Source of the DNA: Pedobacter frigiditerrae
GTDB taxonomy: Bacteria > Bacteroidota > Bacteroidia > Sphingobacteriales > Sphingobacteriaceae
Direction: 5' to 3'
Assembly: GCF_032678705.1 (NCBI RefSeq)
Contig: NZ_JAVTSS010000001.1
Location: forward strand, 2,480,001 to 2,544,000
DNA length: 64,000 bases
Below the pieces are notes generated by a model, which was not told the origin of the DNA, searched no databases, and saw nothing but the letters and a program-made list of their open reading frames with translations. The position numbers and the translations under genes are program-made. Shown here in pieces: positions 25,604-34,576 of this stretch. The stretch's first letter is position 1. Each line of letters opens with the position of its first letter.

Positions 25604-27074
25604 CAACTTTCAAAACCCAAACCGAAACACTTCCTGCTTCGCAGAAAAATTCTCCCCAACCATCTTCATCAATGGTTACCTCTTCATTTCGTTTCCCTAA
25701 AATATCGACAAATATTTTCCCAGTAAGATGATTTCCAATTTCCATTTTCTTAAAACCTTCGTCACCATTACTCATTAAAACAGCGATACCAGAGTTTGGA
25801 TGTTCCTCATCTCCCGCCCTAGTCCAGCCGATGCAATTATTATGGTCTAAAAAATCTCTTTGTTCCCCGTAAGCCAAATTCTCTCTAACTTTTAAAAGCT
25901 GAGGCAATTCTGGCAAACCAATCAATTCCACCTGATGCCCATCATCTTCATATTCGGCGCCATAAACATCAGTATAAAAAACACAAGGAATACCAGCTTC
26001 ACGTAGCAAAATCATACTGTAAGCCAATGGCCTAAACCAAAACTCTATAAATGACTCTAATGCCTGCATCGGCTGCGAATCGTGATTATCTACAAAAGTA
26101 ACTGCCAATAAAGGATTACGATGGGCTAATGTATTCTCAAAAATGCAATTCAAATCATATTCTTTGCCCGCTTTAGAGGCCAAATAAAAATTGTGATGTA
26201 ACAACGAATCGAAAAGCTGCGTTCTTCCACCAGTTATCTCTATGTACTTTTCTAACTCTTCAACACTTTCAATGTTCCAGTTTTCAGAAACTATGAAAAA
26301 ATCTTTATCGCACTCAACCTTCATCCAATCTATCCATTCTATTAAAAATTCTGCTGGAATATGTTTAACAGCATCTAGCCTGAAACCGTCTAAATTACAA
26401 GTTTCATGATACCATTTACCCCATCTTTTCAATTCTTCCCTAACAGCCGGATTTCGAAAATCAATATCATTAAACATTAAATAATCATAGTTGCCCAATT
26501 CGCTAGACGGCACCTCTTCCCAACCTTCGCCATATTCATTTTGTATGGCATATATGGCCGATTCTTTACTGTCTTCGGCATAATCTACCCCACTAAAACA
26601 CTTATGGTCCCAAATAAATTCAGAATGAGCACCTTTTCTACCTGGAAAAGTAAATTTGGTCCAAGCTTCTATTTCTATTTCTTCAGAAATAAACTCATTT
26701 CTGTCATCTTCATTTACTTTTCTAACTTTAATTTTTTCTATCTCATCACCACCTGCTTTATGATTAAAAATTGTATCAGCTATTACATTTAAGCCATTTT
26801 TATGCAGTTCATTAATGGCATTAATGTATTCTTCCTTTTTTCCATATTTGGTAGCAACGCTATTTTTTTGGTTGAATTCGCCTAAATCAAATAAGTCATA
26901 AGTATCATACCCTATAGAATAACCTCCATTGCTACCTTTATAGGCTGGCGGAAACCAAACACCAGTAAAACCCATTGATGCTAAGTTTGCAGCTTCTTTT
27001 TTTGCCTTGGTCCATAAATTATCTGATTCATTGTAATACCAATGAAAATATTGGATGAGCGTTTGATTTTGCAT
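25599..27074 (-). CDS. Cytoplasmic alpha-amylase, GH13
   Basis: This 491-residue enzyme has no signal peptide, so it should act on internal alpha-1,4-glucans (glycogen or imported maltodextrin). The GH13 regions are complete. Region I is DTIFNH (100-105), region II is GFRLDAVKH with nucleophile Asp234, region III is IVSENW with acid/base Glu264, and region IV is FVDNHD with Asp332. The start 'QNQTLIQYFHWYY' and the GYDTYDLFDLGEF segment (55-67) place it in the group of intracellular liquefying-type amylases (GH13_5). The C-terminal domain ends SVSVWVLKVD. It appears monocistronic. Confidence 0.95.
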   Translation of the reverse strand: MQNQTLIQYFHWYYNESDNLWTKAKKEAANLASMGFTGVWFPPAYKGSNGGYSIGYDTYDLFDLGEFNQKNSVATKYGKKEEYINAINELHKNGLNVIADTIFNHKAGGDEIEKIKVRKVNEDDRNEFISEEIEIEAWTKFTFPGRKGAHSEFIWDHKCFSGVDYAEDSKESAIYAIQNEYGEGWEEVPSSELGNYDYLMFNDIDFRNPAVREELKRWGKWYHETCNLDGFRLDAVKHIPAEFLIEWIDWMKVECDKDFFIVSENWNIESVEELEKYIEITGGRTQLFDSLLHHNFYLASKAGKEYDLNCIFENTLAHRNPLLAVTFVDNHDSQPMQALESFIEFWFRPLAYSMILLREAGIPCVFYTDVYGAEYEDDGHQVELIGLPELPQLLKVRENLAYGEQRDFLDHNNCIGWTRAGDEEHPNSGIAVLMSNGDEGFKKMEIGNHLTGKIFVDILGKRNEEVTIDEDGWGEFFCEAGSVSVWVLKVD

Positions 27075-27242
27075 AGTAAATTTTAGATTTCGATGCGTTT
27101 ATAACGGTAATTTAGGGTTAATGTTTGAGTTTATTTCAAATTAAACATTAAGAAATTAAGAAGTACTAAACCTTCATCTTCTTCACTACTTAATGTTTCC
27201 TATCATTTGAAAAGCAAAACCTATTTTTCATTGGTAAATTCT

Positions 27243-27411
27243 GTCCCGCTCTCGTTTCAAGCGAAAAGCTTTCCACTAAATCGGGTTTAGTTAATTTCTG
27301 TTCTGCAACTATGAGGGGTTTAATAGCACAGTCTGTTAATAAATAGCCCTGATTGAGAGCGATAGCTCTTGAGCTGAAAGCGAAAAGACTAAAGCCGAAA
27401 GCAGGACTTAC
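27243..27411. repeat. Two opposed copies of the GTCCCGCT...ATCGGGTTTA element
   Basis: The 431-base spacer between amylase and thioesterase genes holds one copy reading GTCCCGCT...AAATCGGGTTTA (27243-27289). A second copy, in the opposite orientation, reads TAGCCCTGATTG...CGAAAGCAGGAC (27344-27411). I see no gene here; 27412-27505 is AT-rich and should hold the thioesterase promoter (TATTTTCG near 27490 is a one-mismatch -7 candidate). Confidence 0.65.
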
Positions 27412-27505
27412 GTTAAAAAAAGTACTGGCATTGCGCTTCAAAAAACTATAATTTATACAATTAATGTACAAACACCTATCTATTTTCTGTATTTTCGCCC
27501 CCAAT

Positions 27506-28027
27506 ATGAGCACAAAATCTAAAAGTCCAAAAAACTCTTTCACCATAATGAACGAGTTGGTATTACCTAACGACACCAACACGTTAAACAATTTAATGGG
27601 CGGCCGTTTATTACATTGGATGGATATTGCAGCAGCAATTTCTGCTCAGAAACATTGCAATAGAATTGTAGTTACAGCATCTGTAGATAATGTATCTTTT
27701 AAACAGCCTATTAAATTAGGTGATGTAATTACCATAGAGGCCAAGGTTACACGTTCATTTCACACCTCCGTAGAAGTTCGTTTAGATGTTTGGGCAGAAA
27801 ATATTCCTTCTGGCACTAGGGCCAAAAGTAACGAGGCTTATTATACTTTTGTTGCAGTAGACCAAAGTGGGAGAACAATTCCAGTACCTGAGCTTTTACC
27901 AGAAACTGAAGACGAAAAGGAACTATTCCACGGAGCTTTACGTCGCAGGCAATTGCGCTTAATTTTAGCTGGCAAAATGGAACCTAATGATGCTAGTGAA
28001 CTTAAAGCCTTGTTTTTTAAGGATTAA
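27506..28027 (+). CDS. Acyl-CoA thioesterase (hotdog fold)
   Basis: The protein is 173 residues from the ATG at 27506. It is a single hotdog domain of the YciA/BACH kind: a first strand with NELVLPNDTNTLNNLMGGRLLHWMD, then the helix IAAAISAQKHCN and TASVDNVSFKQPIKLGDVITIEAKVTRSF. The Asn/Asp in NDTNT and the GG-x-LLHWMD segment are the catalytic surroundings in this family. It should hydrolyse acyl-CoA to acid and CoA in the cytoplasm; chain preference is unknown. The in-frame ATG 14 codons upstream lies over the promoter region and is disfavoured. Confidence 0.9.
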   Translation: MSTKSKSPKNSFTIMNELVLPNDTNTLNNLMGGRLLHWMDIAAAISAQKHCNRIVVTASVDNVSFKQPIKLGDVITIEAKVTRSFHTSVEVRLDVWAENIPSGTRAKSNEAYYTFVAVDQSGRTIPVPELLPETEDEKELFHGALRRRQLRLILAGKMEPNDASELKALFFKD

Positions 28028-28069
28028 TACCACGAATGATTGCTTAGTCCACAATATTATAATCAGCAA

Positions 28070-28576
28070 TTAATTAATATGATGGGAGACTACGGTGTTG
28101 ATATATTTATCTAGGTTTTTATATCCAGCCTTATATTTTTCATAATTCTCATTTACTTTGAGAATATATTTGGTGTTGGAAATTTCTGCAATTATACCAA
28201 CAATTACACCTATACCTGCACCGCCAGCAGTTAATGCAGCAGTTAATTTGAGTAAATCATCGCCATTTTGACTGTCTTCGCTTTCTAGCGACATTAATAA
28301 AAGGCCTATACCTAAACCTCCTACGGCGCCCCCGCCTGTGGCTTCGCCAACCGTTAAACCACGTTTTCTAATTTTTAATCTCGTAATTTCACTCGGTCTA
28401 AAAGTGAGGTAATTTCCTTTATAATCTTCCACACCAATACCCTCAGCAGAAACTTTTTTTAACACCCCTCTAACAGTCTGGTATTTTTTTGAAACCACCT
28501 TAATTTCAAAATCACTTGTTTGACCTTTCACTGAAATACAGAAAAAGCAAAGTAGAATAAAAACGAGCAGTTTCAT
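28070..28576 (-). CDS. Secreted protein with glycine-zipper-like segments
   Basis: The 168-residue protein has a signal peptide (ending SVKGQ). After a polar domain with 'VVSKKYQTVRGVLKKVSAEGIGVEDYKGNY' come two Gly/Ala-rich hydrophobic stretches (about 77-95 and 108-130, with GGGAVGGLGIG and AGGAGIGVIVG) that look like glycine zippers able to insert in or pack at a membrane. I do not recognise a named family. Its ATG overlaps the stop of the EVE gene by one base, so it is translationally coupled to it. Confidence 0.7.
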   Translation of the reverse strand: MKLLVFILLCFFCISVKGQTSDFEIKVVSKKYQTVRGVLKKVSAEGIGVEDYKGNYLTFRPSEITRLKIRKRGLTVGEATGGGAVGGLGIGLLLMSLESEDSQNGDDLLKLTAALTAGGAGIGVIVGIIAEISNTKYILKVNENYEKYKAGYKNLDKYINTVVSHHIN

Positions 28577-28980
28577 TAGCTAGCCATTTCTAATATTTTA
28601 TCAAATTCAGTTGCTTTTAATGGCATAACAGACAAGCGACCTTGTTTTACCAATGAAATATCTTTTAAGCTTTCTTCAGCTTTAATTTGCTCTAAAGTTA
28701 CTGGATTCTTTAAGGTCTGGAATGGTATTAAATCTACAACTACCCAGTTTTTATCATCAGTTGTTGGGTCTTGATAGGCTTCTTTAACAACCTTCGCAAT
28801 TCCTACTACATTTTTGCCTTCATTGCTATGATAAAACAGCACTAAGTCGCCTTCTTTCATTTCCCTTAGGTTGTTACGAGCTTGATAATTGCGAACACCA
28901 TCCCAAAAGGTACGACCGTCTTTATTAAATTTTTCCCAACTGTATTTAAAAGGTTCACTTTTTACCAACCAATGTTTCAT
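28576..28980 (-). CDS. EVE domain protein
   Basis: The 134-residue protein is one EVE domain (PUA-like fold). It starts KHWLVKSEPFKYSWEKF and has WDGVRNYQARNNLREMKEGDLVLFYHS (about 26-52), VVGIAKVVKEAYQDPT and a C-terminal LVKQGRLSVMPLKATEFDKIL. EVE domains read modified bases in DNA or RNA; bacterial stand-alone members are thought to act on tRNA or modified DNA. No partner nuclease or methylase is adjacent, so a housekeeping role is more likely than defence. It is first in a two-gene unit. Confidence 0.93.
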   Translation of the reverse strand: MKHWLVKSEPFKYSWEKFNKDGRTFWDGVRNYQARNNLREMKEGDLVLFYHSNEGKNVVGIAKVVKEAYQDPTTDDKNWVVVDLIPFQTLKNPVTLEQIKAEESLKDISLVKQGRLSVMPLKATEFDKILEMAS

Positions 28981-29054
28981 ATTATAATTTATAAAGTCCG
29001 AATTTACAATTTATGCAGTAAATAAATTAATTTAGGACACAAAATAAAGTCTAA

Positions 29055-29447
29055 ATGAAAAAAGCAGCTCTCCTTTTATTTATCGTGTTCGCATCGGCAA
29101 AGTTACAAGCTCAAACCCTAGATTGTTCGAAATTTAAGGAAGGCATTTTTACGATGGAGTATGAAGGAACCCCAATCACCATAAAAAGATTTGGAAATAC
29201 ACAAGGTGAGTATCTGGGCAAGGCTAAAGTTCCCACCATGACGTTTGAAATTAAATGGCTTGACGATTGTACTTACACCTTAGCACACGATGCCAAAACG
29301 CACAAAAAATTTCCTAAGATTCCAGATAACGCGATGATAACTGTAAAAATCACAAAAATTGTTGGCGAAACTTATTACTACACTAGTACTTCTAATTTTT
29401 CCGAACAAGTGCTTACATCAAAAATTACCAAAACCGATTTGTATTAA
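29055..29447 (+). CDS. Small secreted protein, unknown function
   Basis: The 130-residue protein has a signal peptide (ending KLQAQ). The mature part starts with DCSKFKEGIF and looks like a small beta-barrel or lipocalin-like fold, with alternating strands and a second cysteine in 'WLDDCTYTL' that may pair with the first. No family is recognised with confidence. It ends just before a bidirectional terminator. Confidence 0.68.
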   Translation: MKKAALLLFIVFASAKLQAQTLDCSKFKEGIFTMEYEGTPITIKRFGNTQGEYLGKAKVPTMTFEIKWLDDCTYTLAHDAKTHKKFPKIPDNAMITVKITKIVGETYYYTSTSNFSEQVLTSKITKTDLY

Positions 29448-29458
29448 TCAAGCATAAA

Positions 29459-29490
29459 AAAGCGCCCCGACTTACATCGGGACGCTTTCA
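29459..29490. terminator. Bidirectional intrinsic terminator
   Basis: AGCGCCCCGA (29461-29470) and TCGGGACGCT (29477-29486) pair with one mismatch around a 6-base loop, with an A-run before and T-run after. It lies between two convergent genes. Confidence 0.85.
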
Positions 29491-29506
29491 AATTATTTAA
29501 GATTTA

Positions 29507-32074
29507 TTAGTCTTTCTTTTTATCTAAAGCACTTTCAATACGGTCTGCTAAATCTAACAAATGGTATTTGCTTAATGAATCTGCTTGAGAAGAAGCAGCT
29601 CCTTTAATGCTTGCATCAAGATCGCGTAACTGGCCTTTTACTACAGACATTACATCACTTTGTGAATTGCTTAAGCCACTTGGTGCAGCGCTACCTCTAC
29701 CACCTGTAGGCGCTTGTGTTGCAGCTGCAGGAGCAGGAGGATTAACGATCGCAATTAATTTATCAACATAAGATTTCTGTAAGTTACGACGATAAACATC
29801 GATAGCCGAACTAGATTTTAACTCTGTAAATACAGCACCGTTTAAATCAGTAAACAAATCAGTGATTTTATATGCTGTTGCTCCATCAGTTGCTTCTGCT
29901 GTTACTAATTTACCTAAAGTGCTGCCCGATAATAAACGATTTAAGGTAGAATTTTGTAATCTAGCTACAACTTCTAAAGGATTAGCATCGATATTATCTA
30001 AAATTGGCTGATTTAATAACCATTTTGGAGTTGTAAACAATTGTGCATTTAAGAAGTTCATCGCTTCTTTTTGAGTTGCAGCAGGTGTACGCTCGTAAAC
30101 AGGACCAGCTTGGTCTACAGTTTTAGGATTTTCGTAAATACCGCCTACATTTTTAGCTACGTGGCCCATGTAACGACCAAACTGCGAAGTCAACTGAGTG
30201 TACATATTAGTTAAGTTATCATAATTCTCACCTTTTTCTTTTGTCCAAAGAGGTAAGTTTGTTAAAATAACTTTTAAGTTTTTAATACCATACTCACTAG
30301 CTTTCATGGCGTTATCGCTCAAATCTTCATTTTGCGAATGAGGATCATCTGGATTAGTTTCAGTACCGAACCATAAACGTCTGTTTTTAGTTGATTCTAT
30401 GGTCATCTTATCTAAAGCTGCCATATCAGCATCGATGGTTTTGTTATCAGGGAAATATTTATAACCCCATTCAATTGCCCAATTATCGTAGTCGCCAATA
30501 CGAGGGTACAATCCTTTTGACGATATGTTATCTTCTGGTTGTGCAACATAGTTGAAACGAGCATAATCCATAATAGATGGTGTATGTCCATTTGCTTCAA
30601 CCCATTTTTTGTTACGCAACATTTCGGTTGGAACAGTTGAACTAGAACCATAATTGTGACGTAAGCCTAAAGTATGGCCAACTTCGTGAGAAGAAACAAA
30701 ACGAATTAAATCGCCCATTAACTCATCACTAAAAGTCATTTTACGTGCTCTTGGGTCTACAGCAGCTGTTTGAATCATATACCAGTCATGCACTAACGAT
30801 TGAACATTATGGAACCAGTTGATATGGCTTTCCATAATCTCTCCAGAACGAGGGTCTGAAATACTTGGTCCACTTGCGTTTGCAATTTCAGATGGCTTGT
30901 AAACGATTGCAGAGTGACGAGCATCATCAATGCTCCAAGTAGAATCTTGTGCGAAAGTTGGTGCTTCTTTTCCAATCACTGCATTTTTGAAACCAGCTTT
31001 TTCAAAAGCCTTAGCCCAATCGTTAACACCAGCAATTAAATAAGGAACCCATTTTTTAGGAGTTGCAGGATCGATATAAAAAATAATTGGCTTAACTGGT
31101 TCTACCAATTCACCTCTTTTATATTTAGCCATATCTGCTGGTTTTGGTTCTAATCTCCAACGTTTAACCATTTCAATTTCTTTAACACCCTGTGGATTAA
31201 GGTCGAAATCTGTGTAGCCTACTGTGAAATAACCAACACGAGCGTCAAAATAACGAGGTTTCATTGGCACTTTAGGTAAAATAACCAATGATGTATTTAA
31301 TTCTACAGTAGATGAACCAGTTGAAGCACCTGCGCCACCACCACCTGTAGGAGCACCACCACCAAATGGAGATGTTGCAGCCGCAGCCAATGTATAGGTT
31401 TTAACCGCTGTAATTTCTACGTTTGTTGGGAAACTACGCAAATTAGTTACATAACTACGGTCTGCCAATTGAGTTCCCAATCTGAAACGAGATTTTGAAG
31501 CTGCAGAACTAAAATAGAAAATATCGTTATCGCTATTTAAATAATCTGTAACATCAATTACACTTCCTTTTTTATCAGCTGTGTAAGCAGCAACATTAAA
31601 TGCAGCAGCAATTGGTTGGATGTTTGAGTTTTTCAATGATTGATACATTGAAGTAGTCGAATCTGGACCGTAAGTTCTGAAACTAATCTTACGCATAAAA
31701 ATTCTGTTGTTCGGACCTTTTTCAAATCTAATTACAGAACTTCCAATCTGGTCACCCGCATATCCTTGAGCCGCTCTTACTTCTGCACCAGATTTAGAGA
31801 TACGGCTCACTACCAAAATATCTCTATTTAATGTAGTGTCAGAAATTTCGAAGAAGAATTTATCATCTAATTTATGAGTAGTAATCATCCCTTTTCTAGT
31901 AACTGCCTTACTTGTAATTACTTGATCATAAGGTTTTGGTTGTGCCCTAGTTGCAGCACCTGGCATTCCGGCTCTACGAGTAGTGTCTGCCCCTGCTCCT
32001 TGCGGTCTTACTTGAGCTTGGGTAAAAGACATCGCTCCTAAAGCCAATAAAATGGTTAGTAAATTTCTTTTCAT
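29507..32074 (-). CDS. Secreted zinc-dependent metalloprotease (DUF5117/DUF5118 type)
   Basis: The 855-residue protein has a signal peptide (ending FTQA). An N-terminal Ala/Gly/Pro-rich segment is followed by a DUF5118-like region and DUF5117 (about 60-320). The peptidase core contains HEVGHTLGLRH (463-473), in which His463, His467 and His473 should bind zinc and Glu464 act as base, with the helper segment PSIMDYARFNYV shortly after (metzincin-like Met-turn). The C-terminal region has a low-complexity stretch with TGGRGSAAP. Related to large secreted Bacteroidota proteases; the substrate is unknown. It appears monocistronic and convergent with the small secreted protein gene. Confidence 0.93.
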   Translation of the reverse strand: MKRNLLTILLALGAMSFTQAQVRPQGAGADTTRRAGMPGAATRAQPKPYDQVITSKAVTRKGMITTHKLDDKFFFEISDTTLNRDILVVSRISKSGAEVRAAQGYAGDQIGSSVIRFEKGPNNRIFMRKISFRTYGPDSTTSMYQSLKNSNIQPIAAAFNVAAYTADKKGSVIDVTDYLNSDNDIFYFSSAASKSRFRLGTQLADRSYVTNLRSFPTNVEITAVKTYTLAAAATSPFGGGAPTGGGGAGASTGSSTVELNTSLVILPKVPMKPRYFDARVGYFTVGYTDFDLNPQGVKEIEMVKRWRLEPKPADMAKYKRGELVEPVKPIIFYIDPATPKKWVPYLIAGVNDWAKAFEKAGFKNAVIGKEAPTFAQDSTWSIDDARHSAIVYKPSEIANASGPSISDPRSGEIMESHINWFHNVQSLVHDWYMIQTAAVDPRARKMTFSDELMGDLIRFVSSHEVGHTLGLRHNYGSSSTVPTEMLRNKKWVEANGHTPSIMDYARFNYVAQPEDNISSKGLYPRIGDYDNWAIEWGYKYFPDNKTIDADMAALDKMTIESTKNRRLWFGTETNPDDPHSQNEDLSDNAMKASEYGIKNLKVILTNLPLWTKEKGENYDNLTNMYTQLTSQFGRYMGHVAKNVGGIYENPKTVDQAGPVYERTPAATQKEAMNFLNAQLFTTPKWLLNQPILDNIDANPLEVVARLQNSTLNRLLSGSTLGKLVTAEATDGATAYKITDLFTDLNGAVFTELKSSSAIDVYRRNLQKSYVDKLIAIVNPPAPAAATQAPTGGRGSAAPSGLSNSQSDVMSVVKGQLRDLDASIKGAASSQADSLSKYHLLDLADRIESALDKKKD

Positions 32075-32172
32075 GTTAATAATAAGTTAATCCTGTAAAT
32101 ATATAGCGATTGCCTTCAATAGCTGAATAAAGGGGATAACTTATTAGTTACAAACGATAAATACGTAAGTAG

Positions 32173-32532
32173 TTACGAAGTGAATTCGGGATTCTCAATT
32201 AAGCCAATCACATTGCCGAAAGGGTCGTATATACTAGCCACCCAAATAGCACCACCAACATTTTTTGGCGCTTGGTGAATTTGAATGCCTAATGCCTCGA
32301 ATCTTTTAAAGCAAGCTTCAATATCATCTACACCCCAGTAGGTTATAGATGCATTTCCCGATGTGTAGCCAGAAGTATCTGGGTCTAAACCTAACTCAAA
32401 GCCACCGATATTGTAACCCACATAAAATGGCTCATCAAAGTAAGGTGCTATTTCGAAAACGGTTTTATACCACTCCTTAGCTTTAGTTAAATCTGAAACG
32501 TGGTAGACAATGGTTCTTAGTCCTTTTAGCAT
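32173..32532 (-). CDS. VOC superfamily (glyoxalase-like) protein
   Basis: The 119-residue protein contains two beta-alpha-beta-beta-beta halves: LRTIVYHVSDLTKAKEWYKTVF at the start and ITYWGVDDIEACFKRFEALGI in the middle, ending SIYDPFGNVIGLIENPEF. That is the vicinal-oxygen-chelate pattern, with likely metal ligands His10 and a late Glu. The reaction is unknown; similar proteins are glyoxalases, dioxygenases or resistance proteins. It has no close operon partner. Confidence 0.9.
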   Translation of the reverse strand: MLKGLRTIVYHVSDLTKAKEWYKTVFEIAPYFDEPFYVGYNIGGFELGLDPDTSGYTSGNASITYWGVDDIEACFKRFEALGIQIHQAPKNVGGAIWVASIYDPFGNVIGLIENPEFTS

Positions 32533-32635
32533 ATGAGATTGTTGAAAAGTTGGAAGGTTAAAAAGTTGAAATGTTTTGGATGCATTATGGGTCCTAAATC
32601 TTGATACTTGATACTCAATTCTTGATACTAACTAG
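32532..32635. repeat. Two low-complexity intergenic repeats
   Basis: One stretch repeats 'gttgaaaagttggaaggttaaaaagttgaa' (32540-32575). Another repeats 'cttgatacttgatactcaattcttgatac' (32600-32630). Both are confined to the spacer between the VOC and holA genes. Confidence 0.5.
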
Positions 32636-33657
32636 TGTATCATCTTAAAAAGCATTTCCTTCATTAATTCGCCATCAGTGGTATTCCCTGTGCTTTCCAA
32701 GCCTTTACTTTTTAAATCGTATTCTCTTAATAAACTGATAATATCGAAGGTTTTTGCATCATTAAAAGTTCTTGCGGCCGTTTCGTAATCTTTAATAAAA
32801 TACGGACTAACACCTAGTTCCTTCGCTGCATCATTTTTATTTGGCAAATAATGGTATTTTAAAATTTTGGTGAAGTAAGAATTTAGATTTGCCATTACCA
32901 TCACCATCGGGTTAGCTTTTGGGTTATCTGCAAAGTAATTTATAATCTGATTGCATTTTAAAATATTCCGAGTTGCTAAAGCTTTTTGCAATTCGAAAAC
33001 ATTGTATTCTTTACTGATACCAATATTTTTCTGGATGTGTTCTGTGGTAATTGTAGTTTCCTTGCTAATATTTAAACAAAGTTTCTCTACTTCATTTGCA
33101 ATTTTAGATAAATCTGTACCTAAATATTCTGCCATTAGCGCTGCAGCTTGCGGAGCAATTTTATAACCTTTGTCCTTGATGTGTTCTTCAATCCAAGGCA
33201 TTAACTTATAATCTCTAACTGGGTCGGATTGAAAAATTACTCCGTTTTTTGAGATTGATTTATAAATCTTTTTACGTTTATCGAAATTGGCATATTTGTA
33301 AGCCAATACCAAAATGGTGCTAGGCAAAGGTTTCTCGAAATAATTTAAAGCAAATTCAGCTTCTTTACTACTGCCTTCAGTTTCTTTTGCCCATTTCAAA
33401 TCTTGTGCTTCTTTTACAATAATTACCTGGTATTCAGACATCATTGGATATCGCTTCGCAGCATTTAAAATGGTCGCCATATCAGTATCCTTACCGTATA
33501 AAACAGTTTGATTGAAACCTCTTTCGCCATCGCTCAATACATTATTCTCCATGTAATCAACCACTTGGTCAATGTAATATGGCTCTTCGCCTTGCAGCAA
33601 ATACAAGGGTTTAAATTTTCTGGCTTTTAAGTCTTTAATAATTTCTACAGCACTCAT
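32632..33657 (-). CDS. holA: DNA polymerase III delta subunit
   Basis: The 341-residue protein matches HolA, the clamp-loader subunit that opens the sliding clamp. Its start KPLYLLQGEEPYYIDQVVDYM (17-37) is typical, followed by a domain with YQVIIVKEAQDLKW (about 75-88), a lid region with DPVRDYKLMPWIEEHIKDKGY and the C-terminal collar helices with VFELQKALATRNILKCNQI. The length is as expected. In Bacteroidota it commonly lies back to back with a stand-alone HsdR-N protein, as it does here. Confidence 0.94.
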   Translation of the reverse strand: MSAVEIIKDLKARKFKPLYLLQGEEPYYIDQVVDYMENNVLSDGERGFNQTVLYGKDTDMATILNAAKRYPMMSEYQVIIVKEAQDLKWAKETEGSSKEAEFALNYFEKPLPSTILVLAYKYANFDKRKKIYKSISKNGVIFQSDPVRDYKLMPWIEEHIKDKGYKIAPQAAALMAEYLGTDLSKIANEVEKLCLNISKETTITTEHIQKNIGISKEYNVFELQKALATRNILKCNQIINYFADNPKANPMVMVMANLNSYFTKILKYHYLPNKNDAAKELGVSPYFIKDYETAARTFNDAKTFDIISLLREYDLKSKGLESTGNTTDGELMKEMLFKMIH

Positions 33658-33757
33658 GTAAGCGTAAAATTACGATTTAAATTAGATTTGATGCGAGGAT
33701 AAAAAGTGTATTTGATAAATTTTCAGAAAAATAATGCCACAGCATTTTGGCAACTGC

Positions 33758-33824
33758 AGTCCCGCTATCGCCTATAGTCCTCGCTCGTACCTCGCTGTGG
33801 GCTATTTGGCTCTATCGGGTTTAG
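33758..33824 (-). repeat. GTCCCGCT...ATCGGGTTTAG element, copy at 33.8 kb
   Basis: This copy reads AGTCCCGCTATCG...GGGCTATTTGGCTCTATCGGGTTTAG. The 372-base spacer between holA and the HsdR-N gene otherwise holds a small stem (CCCTTTCCCTTTAGGGGATTAAAGGG near 33908-33933) and no visible gene. Confidence 0.65.
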
Positions 33825-34012
33825 GATCAGAGTTTGTGCAAGTAAAACCCACCCAAAAGCTACTGTAGCAGTTACATAGCCACGACATTAGCGGAAATAC
33901 TTTTAACCCTTTCCCTTTAGGGGATTAAAGGGTTAAAAGATTGAAGCGTTGGCGGGACCGAACCTACCAAAAGAACCACAGGCTTTGCGCTACAAAAATT
34001 TGTGATAAAAGT

Positions 34013-34020
34013 TATCTTTG
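34013..34020 (+). promoter_or_regulatory. -7 element before the HsdR-N gene
   Basis: TATCTTTG is an exact TAnnTTTG match 9 bases before the ATG at 34030. It excludes the TTG at 34018 as start. No well-spaced -33 motif is visible. Confidence 0.65.
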
Positions 34021-34029
34021 CTTCACTTT

Positions 34030-34488
34030 ATGTTTAATCCCACTCCTCTTAATTTGCCTAATCATCCTTTTAAAATTACCCAAAAGGACGAACTCTATTT
34101 CATATTCGATGAGATACGGAAAAAACATTTGGTTTTAACGCCAGAAGAATGGGTGAGGCAACATTTTATTCGCTACTTATTAAAGGAGAAAAGCTTTCCA
34201 TCGGCTTTGCTGCAAATTGAAGGAGGTTTAAGTTTAAACCAGACAAGAAAAAGAAGTGATATTTTAGTTTATGACAACTTAGGCGAAAAGATAATGGTGA
34301 TAGAATGCAAAGCGCCATCCGTTCCCATTACACAAGCTACCTTTGACCAAGCCGCAAGATACAATTCTGTTTACAAAGCTCGATGGCTTGCTGTTACCAA
34401 CGGCTTAAACCATTACTACGCAAAAATTGACCATACCAATGGGAAGTTTTTGTTTGTAGAGGAATTACCGAGTTATAAGGAGTTGTAA
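34030..34488 (+). CDS. Stand-alone type I restriction HsdR N-terminal domain protein
   Basis: The 152-residue protein is just the nuclease-like domain of HsdR. The PD-(D/E)xK core is visible: Glu in EWVRQHFIRYLL, SDILVYD (about 78-84) and ECKAP (about 95-99), followed by ITQATFDQAARYN and WLAVTNG. There is no helicase, hsdM or hsdS nearby, so it is not a working type I system. The constant pairing with holA in this phylum suggests a housekeeping DNA repair or replication role, which is inference. It ends just before an inverted-repeat element. Confidence 0.87.
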   Translation: MFNPTPLNLPNHPFKITQKDELYFIFDEIRKKHLVLTPEEWVRQHFIRYLLKEKSFPSALLQIEGGLSLNQTRKRSDILVYDNLGEKIMVIECKAPSVPITQATFDQAARYNSVYKARWLAVTNGLNHYYAKIDHTNGKFLFVEELPSYKEL

Positions 34489-34493
34489 CACAA

Positions 34494-34568
34494 TTTGTCA
34501 TTCTGACGAAGGAAGAATCTCTGCGAAAAATCTACTCTGAGATTCTTCGCGATGCTCAGAATGACAAA
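34494..34568. repeat. Nested inverted repeat TTTGTCATTCTGA...TCAGAATGACAAA
   Basis: The outer arms (34494-34506 and 34556-34568) pair perfectly over 13 bases. The inner arms GAAGAATCTC (34512-34521) and GAGATTCTTC (34540-34549) pair over 10. It separates two convergent genes and may end transcription from both sides. Confidence 0.85.
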
Positions 34569-34576
34569 CACCCCAT

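Noticed and set aside
27190..27591. 133-codon minus-strand frame between the amylase and thioesterase genes
   Set aside because: Most of it covers the two repeat copies and the thioesterase start; the protein has no family pattern.
34018..34030. TTG at 34018 as the start of the HsdR-N gene
   Set aside because: It overlaps the TATCTTTG promoter element; the ATG at 34030 fits better.
34030..34488. A type I restriction system
   Set aside because: Only the small N-terminal nuclease-like domain is present; there is no helicase, hsdM or hsdS in the window.
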